DNA of 64,000 nt from Thamnidium elegans (lineage: Eukaryota; Mucoromycota; Mucoromycetes; Mucorales; Mucoraceae), in the NCBI GenBank assembly GCA_025201345.1, contig JAIXMG010000014.1, forward strand, positions 434,001 to 498,000. Direction: 5' to 3'. Below, one piece after another: positions 39,001 to 48,415 of the stretch. A program made the translations under genes and the position numbers. Within the stretch, counting starts at the first letter, position 1. Each line of letters begins with the position of its first letter. The notes beneath the pieces are model-generated. The model searched no databases and was not told the DNA's origin. It worked only from the letters and a program-made list of their open reading frames with translations.

Positions 39001-40169
39001 TTTTCCAAGTGAGTAATCTTTTCTTTATATCCAATAGAGGTAGGAAGCTGAATGGAAGTGAGCATGAGTACCACTACATATATACATATATATTTATTTC
39101 TTTTTACCTGTTCGTCTAATTCTCTGTTGATTTTACGAATGTGTAACTCACACTTGATCTTTTCTCTATGAACGAGTGCCTTTTCTTCTCTTGCTCTCTT
39201 AAAGGATTGTTCTAACGAAGCCTAAAAAAAAACAGAAAAAAAAAGTCAAAAATTGGTATTTTTTTTTTTAAAAAATACACCCTTTTTCTAAAGAATTACC
39301 ACATCGTATTCAGCATCATTTTTACTAGAGTTCTTTGCAGCAGTTTGATTATCTAATTCTACAGCCTTTTGATCAATATGAAACAACTTCCAAAGTAAAT
39401 ATTGAGCTACACAATCGCGTCTATCCACAATCAGCTCTTGAAACTTTTCAGCTTCCTTCTTTTGATCCTCATACAACTTAATTTCAGCTGCGATACCACG
39501 TTTACGATTGAACGCATGTGCACTATTATCAAGTGCTTCTTCCATATTTTGTTTCAAATTATCATAACTATCTCTATATTCACAAGACCCACTAATTTGT
39601 TCAAGTAACTTGGTTAAATCCATTGGGTTTTGACTAGCAACAGATTCGACATCACCTTGAAATACCAAGAAATTTTTAGCTTTGACCAAGATATTTTCTT
39701 TTTCCAATGCAGTATTATATTGAGTATAAGGTACAGCTTGATCATTGATACGATACTCGGATTTACCATCGTGGTTAATACTACGCATAAATCGAATCTC
39801 AACCCCTTGACTGGTTTCATATACTGCTGTAACATGAGCTCTACGAGGAGATCTACCGCCAGGTGTTGTAGGTGTATCGTCCATACTCTTTAAAGCTTCT
39901 GACCGGTAAATCATATCCTTAAGGTTTTGTGAACGCAAGTGACTTGAATGAACGCCAAGTACAAAAGAAATGGCATCCATAAGATTAGATTTACCTATAA
40001 CAAAGGATGTTACTTTTTTTTTTAAAAAAAAAACTTTTTTGTAATTTTATAAATTTATACCTGCACCATTAGGTCCAATAACACTTGTAAATTGATGAAA
40101 AGGACCAATAATTTGTTGACCCTTGTATGATTTAAAGTTCTCAACTTCGATACGAATAAGTTTACCCAT
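36067..40169 (-). CDS. SMC1: Cohesin subunit SMC1
   Basis: ATPase of the cohesin ring. Six exons (40169-40061, 39994-39300, 39221-39108, 39047-38876, 38783-36151, 36087-36067) give 1,247 residues, close to the family size of about 1,230. The N-terminus [20 protein letters not shown] and Walker A GPNGAGKSN (across an intron) are diagnostic. Coiled-coil arms flank a hinge ([20 protein letters not shown] to GLMTGGQSS). The C-terminal ABC signature is [18 protein letters not shown], and Walker B is [13 protein letters not shown]. The final exon has six codons (LDQYQN). A serine/acid-rich stretch at about 36900-36990 interrupts the second arm. SMC1 identity over SMC3 rests on the start and on the [18 protein letters not shown] block. 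Confidence 0.97.
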
Positions 40170-40385
40170 AACGAAAAAAAAAAAAGTAAAAAGAGAAAAA
40201 AAAATAATAAAAAAACCGCGTATAAACCTATTATTTTAATACCCCCTCCTTTTTTTCACTGTAGGAGACACGCGACGCGACTCCGACCTTTTTTTTTGTG
40301 TTGGAATCTCAACACACCAGCGGGATAGTCACATTTTTTATAGTGTAAAAAAAAAAAGAGAGAAAAACTTTAGTAAATTAAATAA

Positions 40386-40757
40386 TTATCTTCTTTGTCG
40401 GTAGGGGTGTTTTGTGCTTTCTATTGTCGAAGTAATATTTTTAATGTCTTGAATCACGGACTCTAAGAGTACAGGATCGCGGTTGTTTGATTTGTTCAGG
40501 TCTTTTATTTGAGCACTAAGGACAGCGTGGGTTTGCTCCAAGGGCTCAGATAAGGTGTCCAGCTGTAACGGTTGTTGTTGCAATACTGCACTTGAGTCAT
40601 CAGAGCCCTCTTCAATAACTGGATTGGAAATATCATTAGAGAGTTCATCGACTACACGGCGAGTAATTGCAGTAGTGTCATGGTAGGGGATTGAATGCGT
40701 GCTGGAGACAAGAAATACATGTTTGCAGAGATTTCGACAGCCGCAAAAAAAAATCAT
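40386..40757 (-). CDS. Small hypothetical protein
   Basis: A 123-residue open frame 217 bp upstream of SMC1 on the same strand. The C-terminal 90 residues look like real coding sequence: an acidic stretch (VIEEGSDDSSAVLQQQ) then a probable helix (LSEPLEQTHAVLSAQIKDLN), ending KHPYRQRR. The first 25 residues (MIFFCGCRN...) are less convincing, and TTGTCTCCAG upstream of residue 22 could be a splice acceptor, so the true start may lie elsewhere. I do not recognise the family. It borders the degraded transposon zone and may be partial. Confidence 0.45.
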   Translation of the reverse strand: MIFFCGCRNLCKHVFLVSSTHSIPYHDTTAITRRVVDELSNDISNPVIEEGSDDSSAVLQQQPLQLDTLSEPLEQTHAVLSAQIKDLNKSNNRDPVLLESVIQDIKNITSTIESTKHPYRQRR

Positions 40758-40989
40758 GATGTGGCTATCTACAAAGATGTAAGACCTACAAACAAAAAAA
40801 TATAAAGTTGTAAGAATAGATATTTTGCCCTCTGAATGAACGTCGTTAAATAACTAAATGTATTGCAGCAACCACTAGTATTTTCAGAGCTATAGAAAAA
40901 AAAATTGAGGACTTGGGAACCTCTCCCCTTAAAAAAAAAAAAACCTGCATTAAAATAAAAAAGGTACTTTGAAAAAATAAAGTAAAAAC

Positions 40990-41740
40990 CCCCTCAGTAA
41001 GATTGTCCATTTTCTCGGAACCGGACCAAGTACTTCCCTTCTCCCTTTGCCTACTGAAAATGTTCAAAAAACTGAGGAACCTCTCGAAACCACGCAAAAT
41101 CTTGAATACCGTACTTGTACTGCTATTAATCAAGAAGAAACTAGTGAAAAAGATAAAAGTGACGAAGATAATGAGGTAACTATTCCATTATACTCTCTCT
41201 ATCATTTCATAAACTAAATAAACACATCTCGAAAATAGTTGAAGATTTCCTTTTTATATTTAGTAGTTTTGTTAAATTGTATTTTACCCTGAAATAGAAT
41301 AGTGGCTATAATGGTGTTAAAGCGGGGGATAGAAGAAGGTGTCCTAGAGAAATCCGCTCTTAAATAGAACCTACTCTTAAATCGAACATCTTTAAATAGA
41401 GCCGCTACTGTACAGCTAAAGTGTTATTACTTTAGTTATGGGTCCTTAACCAAATTTTTCATACATTTAATAATATTCTAGAGTTGGAAGTAAAAGAGTA
41501 ATAGTCTTATGCAACTATCAGTAAGAAGATGTTATATAATTTTAAAAGCATTATTTAAAACATTTATTTGAAAAAAAAAAAGTGTAATTTTATGTGTTTC
41601 TCTTGGCTCTCAAAGCAGACTTTTTTACACATGTATAAAAAAGAACACTTTGATACTAACAGGATCAGTCACGTGAAGGCGGAAACTCATCTGGTACCAT
41701 CCCAGATGCTACTGCGCTGGACATGACAAGAGTACCTTAA
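40990..41740 (+). pseudogene. Possible two-exon gene fragment with a MITE in its intron
   Basis: Frames at about 41000-41175 and 41663-41740 look coding (LGTGPSTSLLPLPTENVQ; then acidic TSEKDKSDEDNE). They can be joined phase 0 across a GTAACT donor and an AACAG acceptor to continue DQSREGGNSSGT and reach a stop at 41738. No start codon is evident upstream, and TACTAAC sits too close to the acceptor to be a normal branch point. The intron would hold the truncated MITE. Probably a relic; function unknown. Confidence 0.3.
41298..41410 (-). mobile_element. Truncated MITE copy (inverted relative to the intact copy)
   Basis: About 113 bp matching, in reverse complement, the first 104 bases of the intact element at 44457. 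It ends AGAGCCGCTACTG followed by TA. It shows scattered substitutions and lacks the other terminus, so it is older or degraded. Confidence 0.8.
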
Positions 41741-42269
41741 TTTGAGCTGAGGACTGGCTATAAACATCACACGAAAACTAAAACTTCCAGCTAGAAGCAT
41801 ACAGCGCCAAAGTATGTTACGCGTAAGCGCACAACAGTACTTCCCCGGAATGTGCTCTAGCCGATCATTTCCCTAGATGGCCTAGGAGTACACACCTATT
41901 GCCCACAAGCAAGCAGCCGCAAGACACACAATTCAGGTTAAGACCTATATTAGTAGTACTATACCTGATAACCTAACCTTATTATACAAGTTATGCTCCA
42001 GTATCAATGACTCCTTTGTACAGATGCAATAATCGAATAATCATGGCTTCACGAAAAGACACCTAAATGCAGACAATCTTTCCAATCTTAATCCCACCTT
42101 CAGACCTGAAACTACCTGTTTCCATTTACGATTTCTTGACATGGTTTTAAAACTATAATTACCTAATCCTCACCAAGAATCAGGGAACACCGTCACCAAG
42201 ATTTACGACCAACCCAAATTCTTTCTTACTGATTCAGTGCCGACTATAAGAAGGAGACCAAAGAGTACC

Positions 42270-42272
<3 letters not shown>
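41741..42272. other. Degraded, less AT-rich sequence with traces of old reading frames
   Basis: Composition is noticeably richer in G and C than the flanks. A plus frame at about 42033-42270 reads as protein-like (HGFTKRHLNADNLSNLN, then PNPHQESGNTVTKIYDQ) interrupted by stops. I cannot name the source; an ancient transposon gene is most likely. Confidence 0.35.

Positions 42273-42311
<39 letters not shown>
42273..42311. repeat. 39-base poly-T run
   Basis: The longest homopolymer in the window. Read on the minus strand it is a poly-A run, which could be the tail of a retroposed sequence, but no retrotransposon body was recognised next to it. Confidence 0.85.
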
Positions 42312-42363
42312 CTCATTCAAAATTTGTCTGTCAAAATTTTGTATCAAAATCTTCTCTATCGGT

Positions 42364-42475
42364 CTAAGTGACCAGCACATCAAAACTGCCTATGGCCAGC
42401 ACCGTCAAAATCTTTAAGTGGCCAGCACCTGAAAATATTCTTTTTTTTTCTTTGATCGAAGTGACCAGCACCATC
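42364..42475 (+). repeat. Degenerate repeats of GTGACCAGCACC
   Basis: Four copies of a core TGACCAGCAC or TGGCCAGCAC, mostly preceded by AAG and followed by an A-rich stretch, spaced about 25-45 bases apart. Probably decayed tandem repeat in the transposon island. Confidence 0.65.
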
Positions 42476-42654
42476 TATTTTTCTATTCTATTGTTTACAA
42501 AACATTGCTTGGACCTTCCTTCAGAAGACAAATAAAAAATTGGAGTATGAGTTTTTTTTTTTTCTTTTTGCGAGAGATGTATTCAGAGAGAGGCAGAGTT
42601 TTTTTTTTTCCGCATGAGTTTTCGGTGTTTGTAGAGTAAGTAAAAGAGACAAAA

Positions 42655-42736
42655 GATACAATATATACAAGAGATCAAGATATACCATATATACAATAGA
42701 TACAATAAATACAAGAGGTAGAATAGATACAAATCA
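42655..42736 (+). repeat. GATACAATA-type minisatellite
   Basis: About eight degenerate units of roughly 10 bases built on GATACAATA or ATACAAGAG. Simple-sequence repeat without coding value. Confidence 0.65.
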
Positions 42737-43960
42737 TCCCAGAGCCACCATGGTGATCGACAATGAGCACAACCATAAGAAGCGTTGCTGTGTACCCCAC
42801 GCATACTTATGACAGCGTACGCCCTACCAGACAGCCTAGAAGAGAGCATAAGTCCATCACAAGGCTTTAAAGAACGCCTATTTCGGATACAACTACACCC
42901 CCGACAGTAGCAGCTGGGATAAAAAGAAAAGTGTAGGTTGAATTAAAGCTAGTATACACGTACCATTAGTTCAGAAGTGATAAAGAAGTAAAAGAAAGAG
43001 TGTGAAAAAGAGTCTTTTTTTTTCTTAAATAAAAATAGAAATAAGATCACGTCACGTAGAAAAGTGAAGAAGAGTAATTCATGTACTCATAAAAAAAAGC
43101 ACGGCCTCTTTTTTTTACATACAAAAATTTGGCGTATTAGAAACTATAATAAATTAAAAAGATGGTGATCCTTTACTACTCGTTTTAACATATATCTTTG
43201 CACTTATTTCGATTAAAAAAGAGAGTATCGATTAAATATACTGTGAGGACGAGTTTAACTTTGAAAAAAAAAAAATGGTTTTGGTTAATGAAAAACAAAA
43301 AACTACTTCATTATTTACTTTTTGTTCGAGCCTATAGAATGTTAACATACATGTTGGACTTGAATGATTTAGGGGGTAAAAAACTATAGAAGAAAAATGT
43401 TTCACTTGAACAGTGCTTAATTTATTTTATTTAGATATGAAAATATCATAGTTCCTTTTTTTTAATAACGTTTATAGCTATGGTTATCTTCTTTTTCGTT
43501 TATCGTTTACGTCTCTTCTTTTAGCCAGTTTCTGGATATGACTTGACAAAGGCTTTTCTTTTCTTTTCTTCACGTGAACCTTCCTTGTCTAAACTGTTAT
43601 TTCTTATTAATAAAACTAGAAGGAAACGAACTCATACTACTTCAAGCATATAGTCCGTATCTATGCGAATTCAATCATACTATTTTTCGCTTCCATTCCC
43701 TTTTATTTTATTGGTTTTATACAAGTGGACGTTTTCTTTATTTTGTCTTTTATGGCAAAGACTAATTTGCTACTAAACTTGGAAAAAAAAGTTCTAAAAG
43801 AGAGATTTTTTTTTTTTTACTTTTTCACACACGCTCTTTCCTCTCTTCAATGATAAGTAATGGTTACAATACTTGTCTCAAGAACCGACTCTAACTGTTG
43901 TTAAATTAATAGAAGAATACTCCCAGGTAGTTTCTAAAACTCTTTAAAATGCTGCCAAGA
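42737..43960. other. Gene-poor stretch in the transposon island
   Basis: A short frame starting in a good context at 42750 (MVIDNEHNHKKRCC) is broken by stops, and a later trace (ALKNAYFGYNYTPDSSSW) lies in the same area, so it looks like a dead coding relic. The rest is AT-rich with no supported feature. Confidence 0.3.
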
Positions 43961-44290
43961 TAATTTGAACACTTTTGGTTCTGTTCTGTTCAAAACTTTA
44001 TTCAAGACTTTCTTCTGGTCTATTACTTTGCTTTATCACAAGGCTTTGGCGGTTTACTACTATACTTTGCTACAATACTTTGGTGGAATACTTTATTTGG
44101 TCTCTACTACAAATACTGTCAAAATCCCTTTAAAGCCTTTACTCCTGCTGTATGTAAAAATTTATTTGAGACTTTGGGCGGGTCTTTTACACCTATACTT
44201 TGGTACACAACTCCGGTAGAAAAAAAACTCTGGTTCAATACTCTGCTACAAGACTTTATTTGGTCTCTACTATTTTTGCTTTTGCTGTAG
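43961..44290 (+). repeat. ACTTTG-rich degenerate repeat
   Basis: Dense recurrence of ACTTTG/ACTTTA words. A longer unit is duplicated: CTTTATTTGGTCTCTACTA occurs at about 44091 and again at about 44255. No reading frame has protein-like composition. Confidence 0.55.
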
Positions 44291-44334
44291 GTTCTATCCA
44301 ATACCGTGTTTGGTCAGAAATAGCCGACTCCGTA

Positions 44335-44447
44335 AAGAAAAGGCTCGATTAAGGGCACTTTGCAGGTAACATGAAGAAAAGGCTCAATTGAGAGCACTTT
44401 GTGGGTGCCATAAAGAAAAGGTTTACAAGGGCACTTTATGGTTACTA
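44335..44447 (+). repeat. Three 39-bp tandem repeats abutting the MITE
   Basis: Units begin at 44335, 44374 and 44413 with AAGAAAAGG and contain GGGCACTTT or GAGCACTTT. The third is slightly shorter. They end about 10 bp before the MITE start. Confidence 0.75.
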
Positions 44448-44456
44448 GTCAGGATA

Positions 44457-44629
44457 CAGTAGCGGCTCTATTTAAGGGTGTTCGATTTAAGGGTAGGCTC
44501 TATTTAAGGGTGAATTTCTCCAGGACATCTTCTTCCGTCCCCCGCTTTAACACCACTATTATCGCTAATAATCGATTTAAGGGTGGATTTTTAGAGAATT
44601 TTGGCCACCCTTAAATAGAGCCGCTACTG
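44457..44629 (+). mobile_element. Intact MITE, 173 bp, with perfect 24-bp terminal inverted repeats
   Basis: The left terminus begins CAGTAGCGGCTCTATTTAAG (44457-44480) and the right terminus (44606-44629) is its exact reverse complement. CAG...CTG ends and a TA on the left flank fit the Tc1/mariner/pogo superfamily; the right flank is AATA, so the TA duplication is imperfect. The interior has extra copies of the ATTTAAGGGTG motif. There is no coding capacity. A related truncated copy lies at 41298-41410. A Tc1-type transposase relic lies 0.9 kb downstream, but no evidence ties the two. Confidence 0.88.
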
Positions 44630-45490
44630 AATAATGATATAAATACTTACAGATCTCACTATCAACTCTGGTATACCAACCTTCTAACTTAATAAAACCA
44701 ACCTTTTAAATCTTGACTTAATAAAAAACTAATCTTTGTAAACTTTCTGGCCATATAACCATAGTAAGGGGTGATAAAACAGAAATTTAATTAATTCGAT
44801 GAGTTTTGCATCTAATTCGAACAATTTTGGGTACCCAAGGGCACCCAAACATCTTATAACTATCGTATCGTTTCGATAAGGTTAAAGAGGTTTTTAGAGT
44901 TAATAATTGCAAATGTTTAAATCGCTTAATAAACGTAGTTATAGGTTATTCCGAAGTAAATGTTTGTACAAATATAGTCTCAGTCAAAAGGAGTTTGTAC
45001 GTTCTTGACTTGTAGCTTACCAAAAAAAAAACTTGTCATTTGTTGGAGGTGTAAATGGTGGTGTACCAAGAATTAACCTAAATACATCATTTCTATACTC
45101 AGACATGTTATTAAATTGTACTCATCCATAAAGGGGTTATGTATCGTATATGAGCCCATTTAGCTTATAATTATACATTTTCATTTATTTCTAAAGTCTA
45201 TAAAAAGGCTCTTAAATTCCATTAATAAACAACAACCTTTTTCTGTCTGATAAAACTTTCTGTTCTTTTTTATTTTTATTTCATTTTTTGATATTTATCG
45301 TTAAATATCACAGGAAGGTCGAGTCGTGGATGGTTGATAAGGAATGGATGAGATCGATTCGGAAGAATCGTCTATATTATTAAATGGAGGTGTTAAATTA
45401 TTCATAATAAAGTGTGGGTGAGGAAGTAAAAAAAAGGAATATTTTTAAGGAAAGACCAAAGGATTGTTGGAATGACATAGGAGAAAGGAT
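44630..45490. other. Unassigned AT-rich sequence between MITE and transposase relic
   Basis: No open frame or RNA gene is supported. It may include the decayed 5' end of the transposon; I could not find matching terminal repeats. Confidence 0.35.
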
Positions 45491-45507
45491 TTTAATCCCC
45501 TCCCCCA

Positions 45508-46942
45508 TTGCGTTCGACGCTTGAGGGACGTGTAGATAAAAAGCCAAGAGGAGGTAGAAGAAGAGAAGTGATCAAGTTTGAGAATAAGCATGGTGAATAC
45601 GCCACAAAGCTTCTTGACGATGATTTCACCCAAACACTTGACATGATGAGAGATAAACTGATGGCCAAGTATCCAGATCTAGTGGACAAAAATATATTAA
45701 CAAGCGGCTAATGGACATATATGACAGAACTCATTGGCTTTTCATTGAAACGCACGAAAGCAGTGGAGGAAAGAAGGAATATCTCAGAAACTATTGAGCA
45801 AAGATACGAGTACGTGGTTTAAAGACTACCAGAGAGAGACATCTCATACAAAACCAATTGTATCTTGGTTGATGAGGCCAGATTTAATGCTAATCTTGTT
45901 CGTGGTCAGGGCTATTCAAAAAAAAAGTGTCAACTAGTATAATAGTCAATGCTACAAAGAGGACTGTCAACATGTCAATTCTTGCTGGTATATCTTATCA
46001 TGATGTTGAAGATGTTTCAGTAAAGATTGTGAAAGGCGGTACAACGGGCGTGATCATTGTTACACCAAATAATGTCTCAAGTAACACAAACTTCTGATAA
46101 AAGTATAAATACCATCTTTTTCTTTTTCTTTCAAATAAACTTAACTACTGTAGACTTAAGATATCTTAGTGTTCACTTGTTGGTCTTTCTATATCCCTTT
46201 CTTATCTTTCATTACATAACTACCATCTGTATTAAGTTACATTTCCTAGTTATCTTTCTAAAGATTCATTGCTGATATACTATTCAAACAGTCTAAAACT
46301 ATTATTTTAAATTAATTTTACTTTATACGATTTTATTATATTATCCTCTCTCTGTCATTTTGTTTGATTATCCCCTTGTTTTAAAGAACATCGTTTGATA
46401 ATTCCTTAGTGAAGACAAGACGCCTAATACCATTTCGAATAAACTAATAAATAAACTACATAACTAAGTTGACAACTATATAGTCTGGTGCTCACTTAAA
46501 ACTACTGTTTTTATTATTATTGATTTCGTGTTTTATAATAATATCTTTCCCAAAATCTACACTTAAAACATAATTTTCTCGAGTTGTATCATCATCAAAC
46601 AATTTGTCGAAGAAACTAGATGATATAGATGCTGGTCCTCATTTTTTTTGTGATGGACAACGCTTCAATTCATAAGGCACCCGTGGTGAAAGAGCTTTTC
46701 AAGAACTCCAATCATCGTATGTTCCTGTTACCACCTTATTCGCCTTTCATTAACCCCATTGAGCCAAGCTTTTCGAAATTGAAAATTTTGGTCAAAAGAA
46801 AGCCTAATTTGAAAGGCTCAAAAAAGTTGATCGAGCACATTAGACATAGATCCTATTAAATATCCCAAAATAGTTGTAAAGGTTGGATTGGTCACAGTAT
46901 CCAATCCTTCCATGCCTGTGCTGAAAGAGAAGAGGTTTATTA
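45508..46942 (+). pseudogene. Tc1/mariner (IS630 superfamily) DD34E transposase pseudogene
   Basis: Fragments of a DDE transposase lie in order on one strand. They are an N-terminal helix-rich part (45508-45711), the first catalytic Asp in CILVDEARFNANLVRG (GAT at 45871), a middle strand region (TVNMSILAGISYHDVEDVSV), the second Asp in VMDNASIHKA (46656), and Glu in LPPYSPFINPIEPSFSKLK (46761). A tail like the family end (CKGWIGHSIQSFHACAERE) stops at 46942. The second Asp and Glu are 35 codons apart, the DD34E spacing of Tc1-type elements. In-frame stops near 45709, 45820 and 46858, frameshifts in an A8 run and a T8 run, and about 550 bp of unrelated AT-rich sequence (about 46075-46620) make it clearly dead. 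Confidence 0.9.
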
Positions 46943-47304
46943 ATAAATTTTTCATCCATTATAAATCGATTCATTGTGGATCTACATATATTTACAAGCG
47001 TGCCGTCCCATTTAGCGCCATTACACCTAAGTGCATCGTCATTATATCAAATACTAAGCTCTTCGCTAAACCTATTTATAGTATTTGGGGTATGATAATT
47101 ATATGATATAATCTGAAGAAGTAGCTATTCAAAACAAGGATGCGATGTTTCACTCAATATTTGATACGAAATAAATTACGACTATCTACAAGTCTTATAA
47201 ACTTAGATTTGCACATTATATTACACTACTCTCAGGTTTGAAGTCTGGTCGTATTCTGGGCACCAAACTGATCCCAGCCCAACCAAACACAACCCACAAG
47301 AAGA
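46943..47304. other. Flank of the transposase relic
   Basis: No supported gene. A 72-residue frame overlapping its start has no recognisable motif. Confidence 0.3.
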
Positions 47305-48137
47305 ATGCAGGGGAAGGAATTGATAGACATCGTATGGTACCTGAATAAAGCCAAGAGACGAAGAATTGCCCAGAGAGAAATAAAGGTATTAGAAATAGGA
47401 GTCAAAAAGCTACCAGAAGATATTAGATGTCGGTTGAAGGAGAATAAAACAGAATATTATTCGGATGAAGTAAAGCAATTGAAGTTAGCTTGTGACCAAA
47501 ATGTATCGATAGCTGAAAAAAGGAGTTATACGAAACTATTAAAAATACAAAAAATAAGAGAGATTCATTTTCCATTGACATAGAACGACAACGATCTCAA
47601 TTGAAAACTCAAAGAAAAAAATTACATTTTAAATGCTTAGCTCTTAGAATCAATACACAGCGTAATATTACCTCGACTGATGAAGATCTAAATCGGGAAC
47701 ATATAATAACAAAAGAAGGTATTGGTGTTAGAAAAACGGAAGATTATCGCTTTGATAATTCGATTGATATTGCCGATAGTTTATCTTTCTCTCGAACAGA
47801 TAACGATGTAAAAACGATGGCAGCATCAGTTGATTTTCCGTACGAAAGTTTTTTATTCCATTTAGGTCTTTACAATAAACAGAATCAAGAAACAGAACCA
47901 ACGGCCCTTACTCCGAACCAAAAGGATTCCTTAAAATTAAAACCAGAAGTTATTAATGCCGAAGACATTGCTGTCGCTTCTGGCGACACAAAAGCTAGAC
48001 GCAATTTACAAAACAGTAAAACTCAACAGGTCAAATCCGTAGAGAAATTACTTTCTATTAATATTATTTGCAAGTCTTCTGATATACACGACGAGAAGAA
48101 AAGATACGACGTTTATTCTGACAATTGTGTTTTTTAA
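47305..48137 (+). pseudogene. Unknown reading frame split by a frameshift
   Basis: A first frame (47305-47583, lysine-rich: YLNKAKRRRIAQREIKVLE) runs, after an apparent one-base shift in an A-rich stretch near 47548-47557, into a second (to 48137). The second reads RDSFSIDIERQRSQLKTQRK and later KPEVINAEDIAVASGDTKAR. Both halves have protein-like composition, and together they would give about 275 residues. I do not recognise the family. Next to a transposase relic, a transposon-borne gene is a fair guess. It could also be an intact gene with an unseen small intron. Confidence 0.4.
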
Positions 48138-48393
48138 GAGGCTTCTATAGTTCCAAACAAAGGGTGAATCGATCTAGATTTACTGAAATATAGTACAATA
48201 GAGCAATACGGCGCCTTTGCTCCCAAGTAAAGAAGCGATTAAGTAATACAAATTATTACAAATTTTCAATCGGAGGCTATATTGCAGGGTGGGAATACTT
48301 ATTACTACATAGTTTAGCCATGTGTCAAAAAAAGAGAAGGTATTTAACCCCGTTCATACCTTTCTCTCTCTTTCTTTTCCCACCATATACATA

Positions 48394-48415
48394 TTTTTTT
48401 TTTTTAAAAAAAAAA
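48394..48415. repeat. T12A10 palindromic tract abutting the AidB-like start codon
   Basis: The last A of the tract is the A of the ATG at 48415, so the palindrome forms the immediate 5' leader of the gene. Confidence 0.8.

Noticed and set aside
42273..42311. Poly-T run as evidence for a retrotransposon tail
   Set aside because: No reverse transcriptase, target-site duplication or element body could be identified beside it, and T-runs are abundant here.
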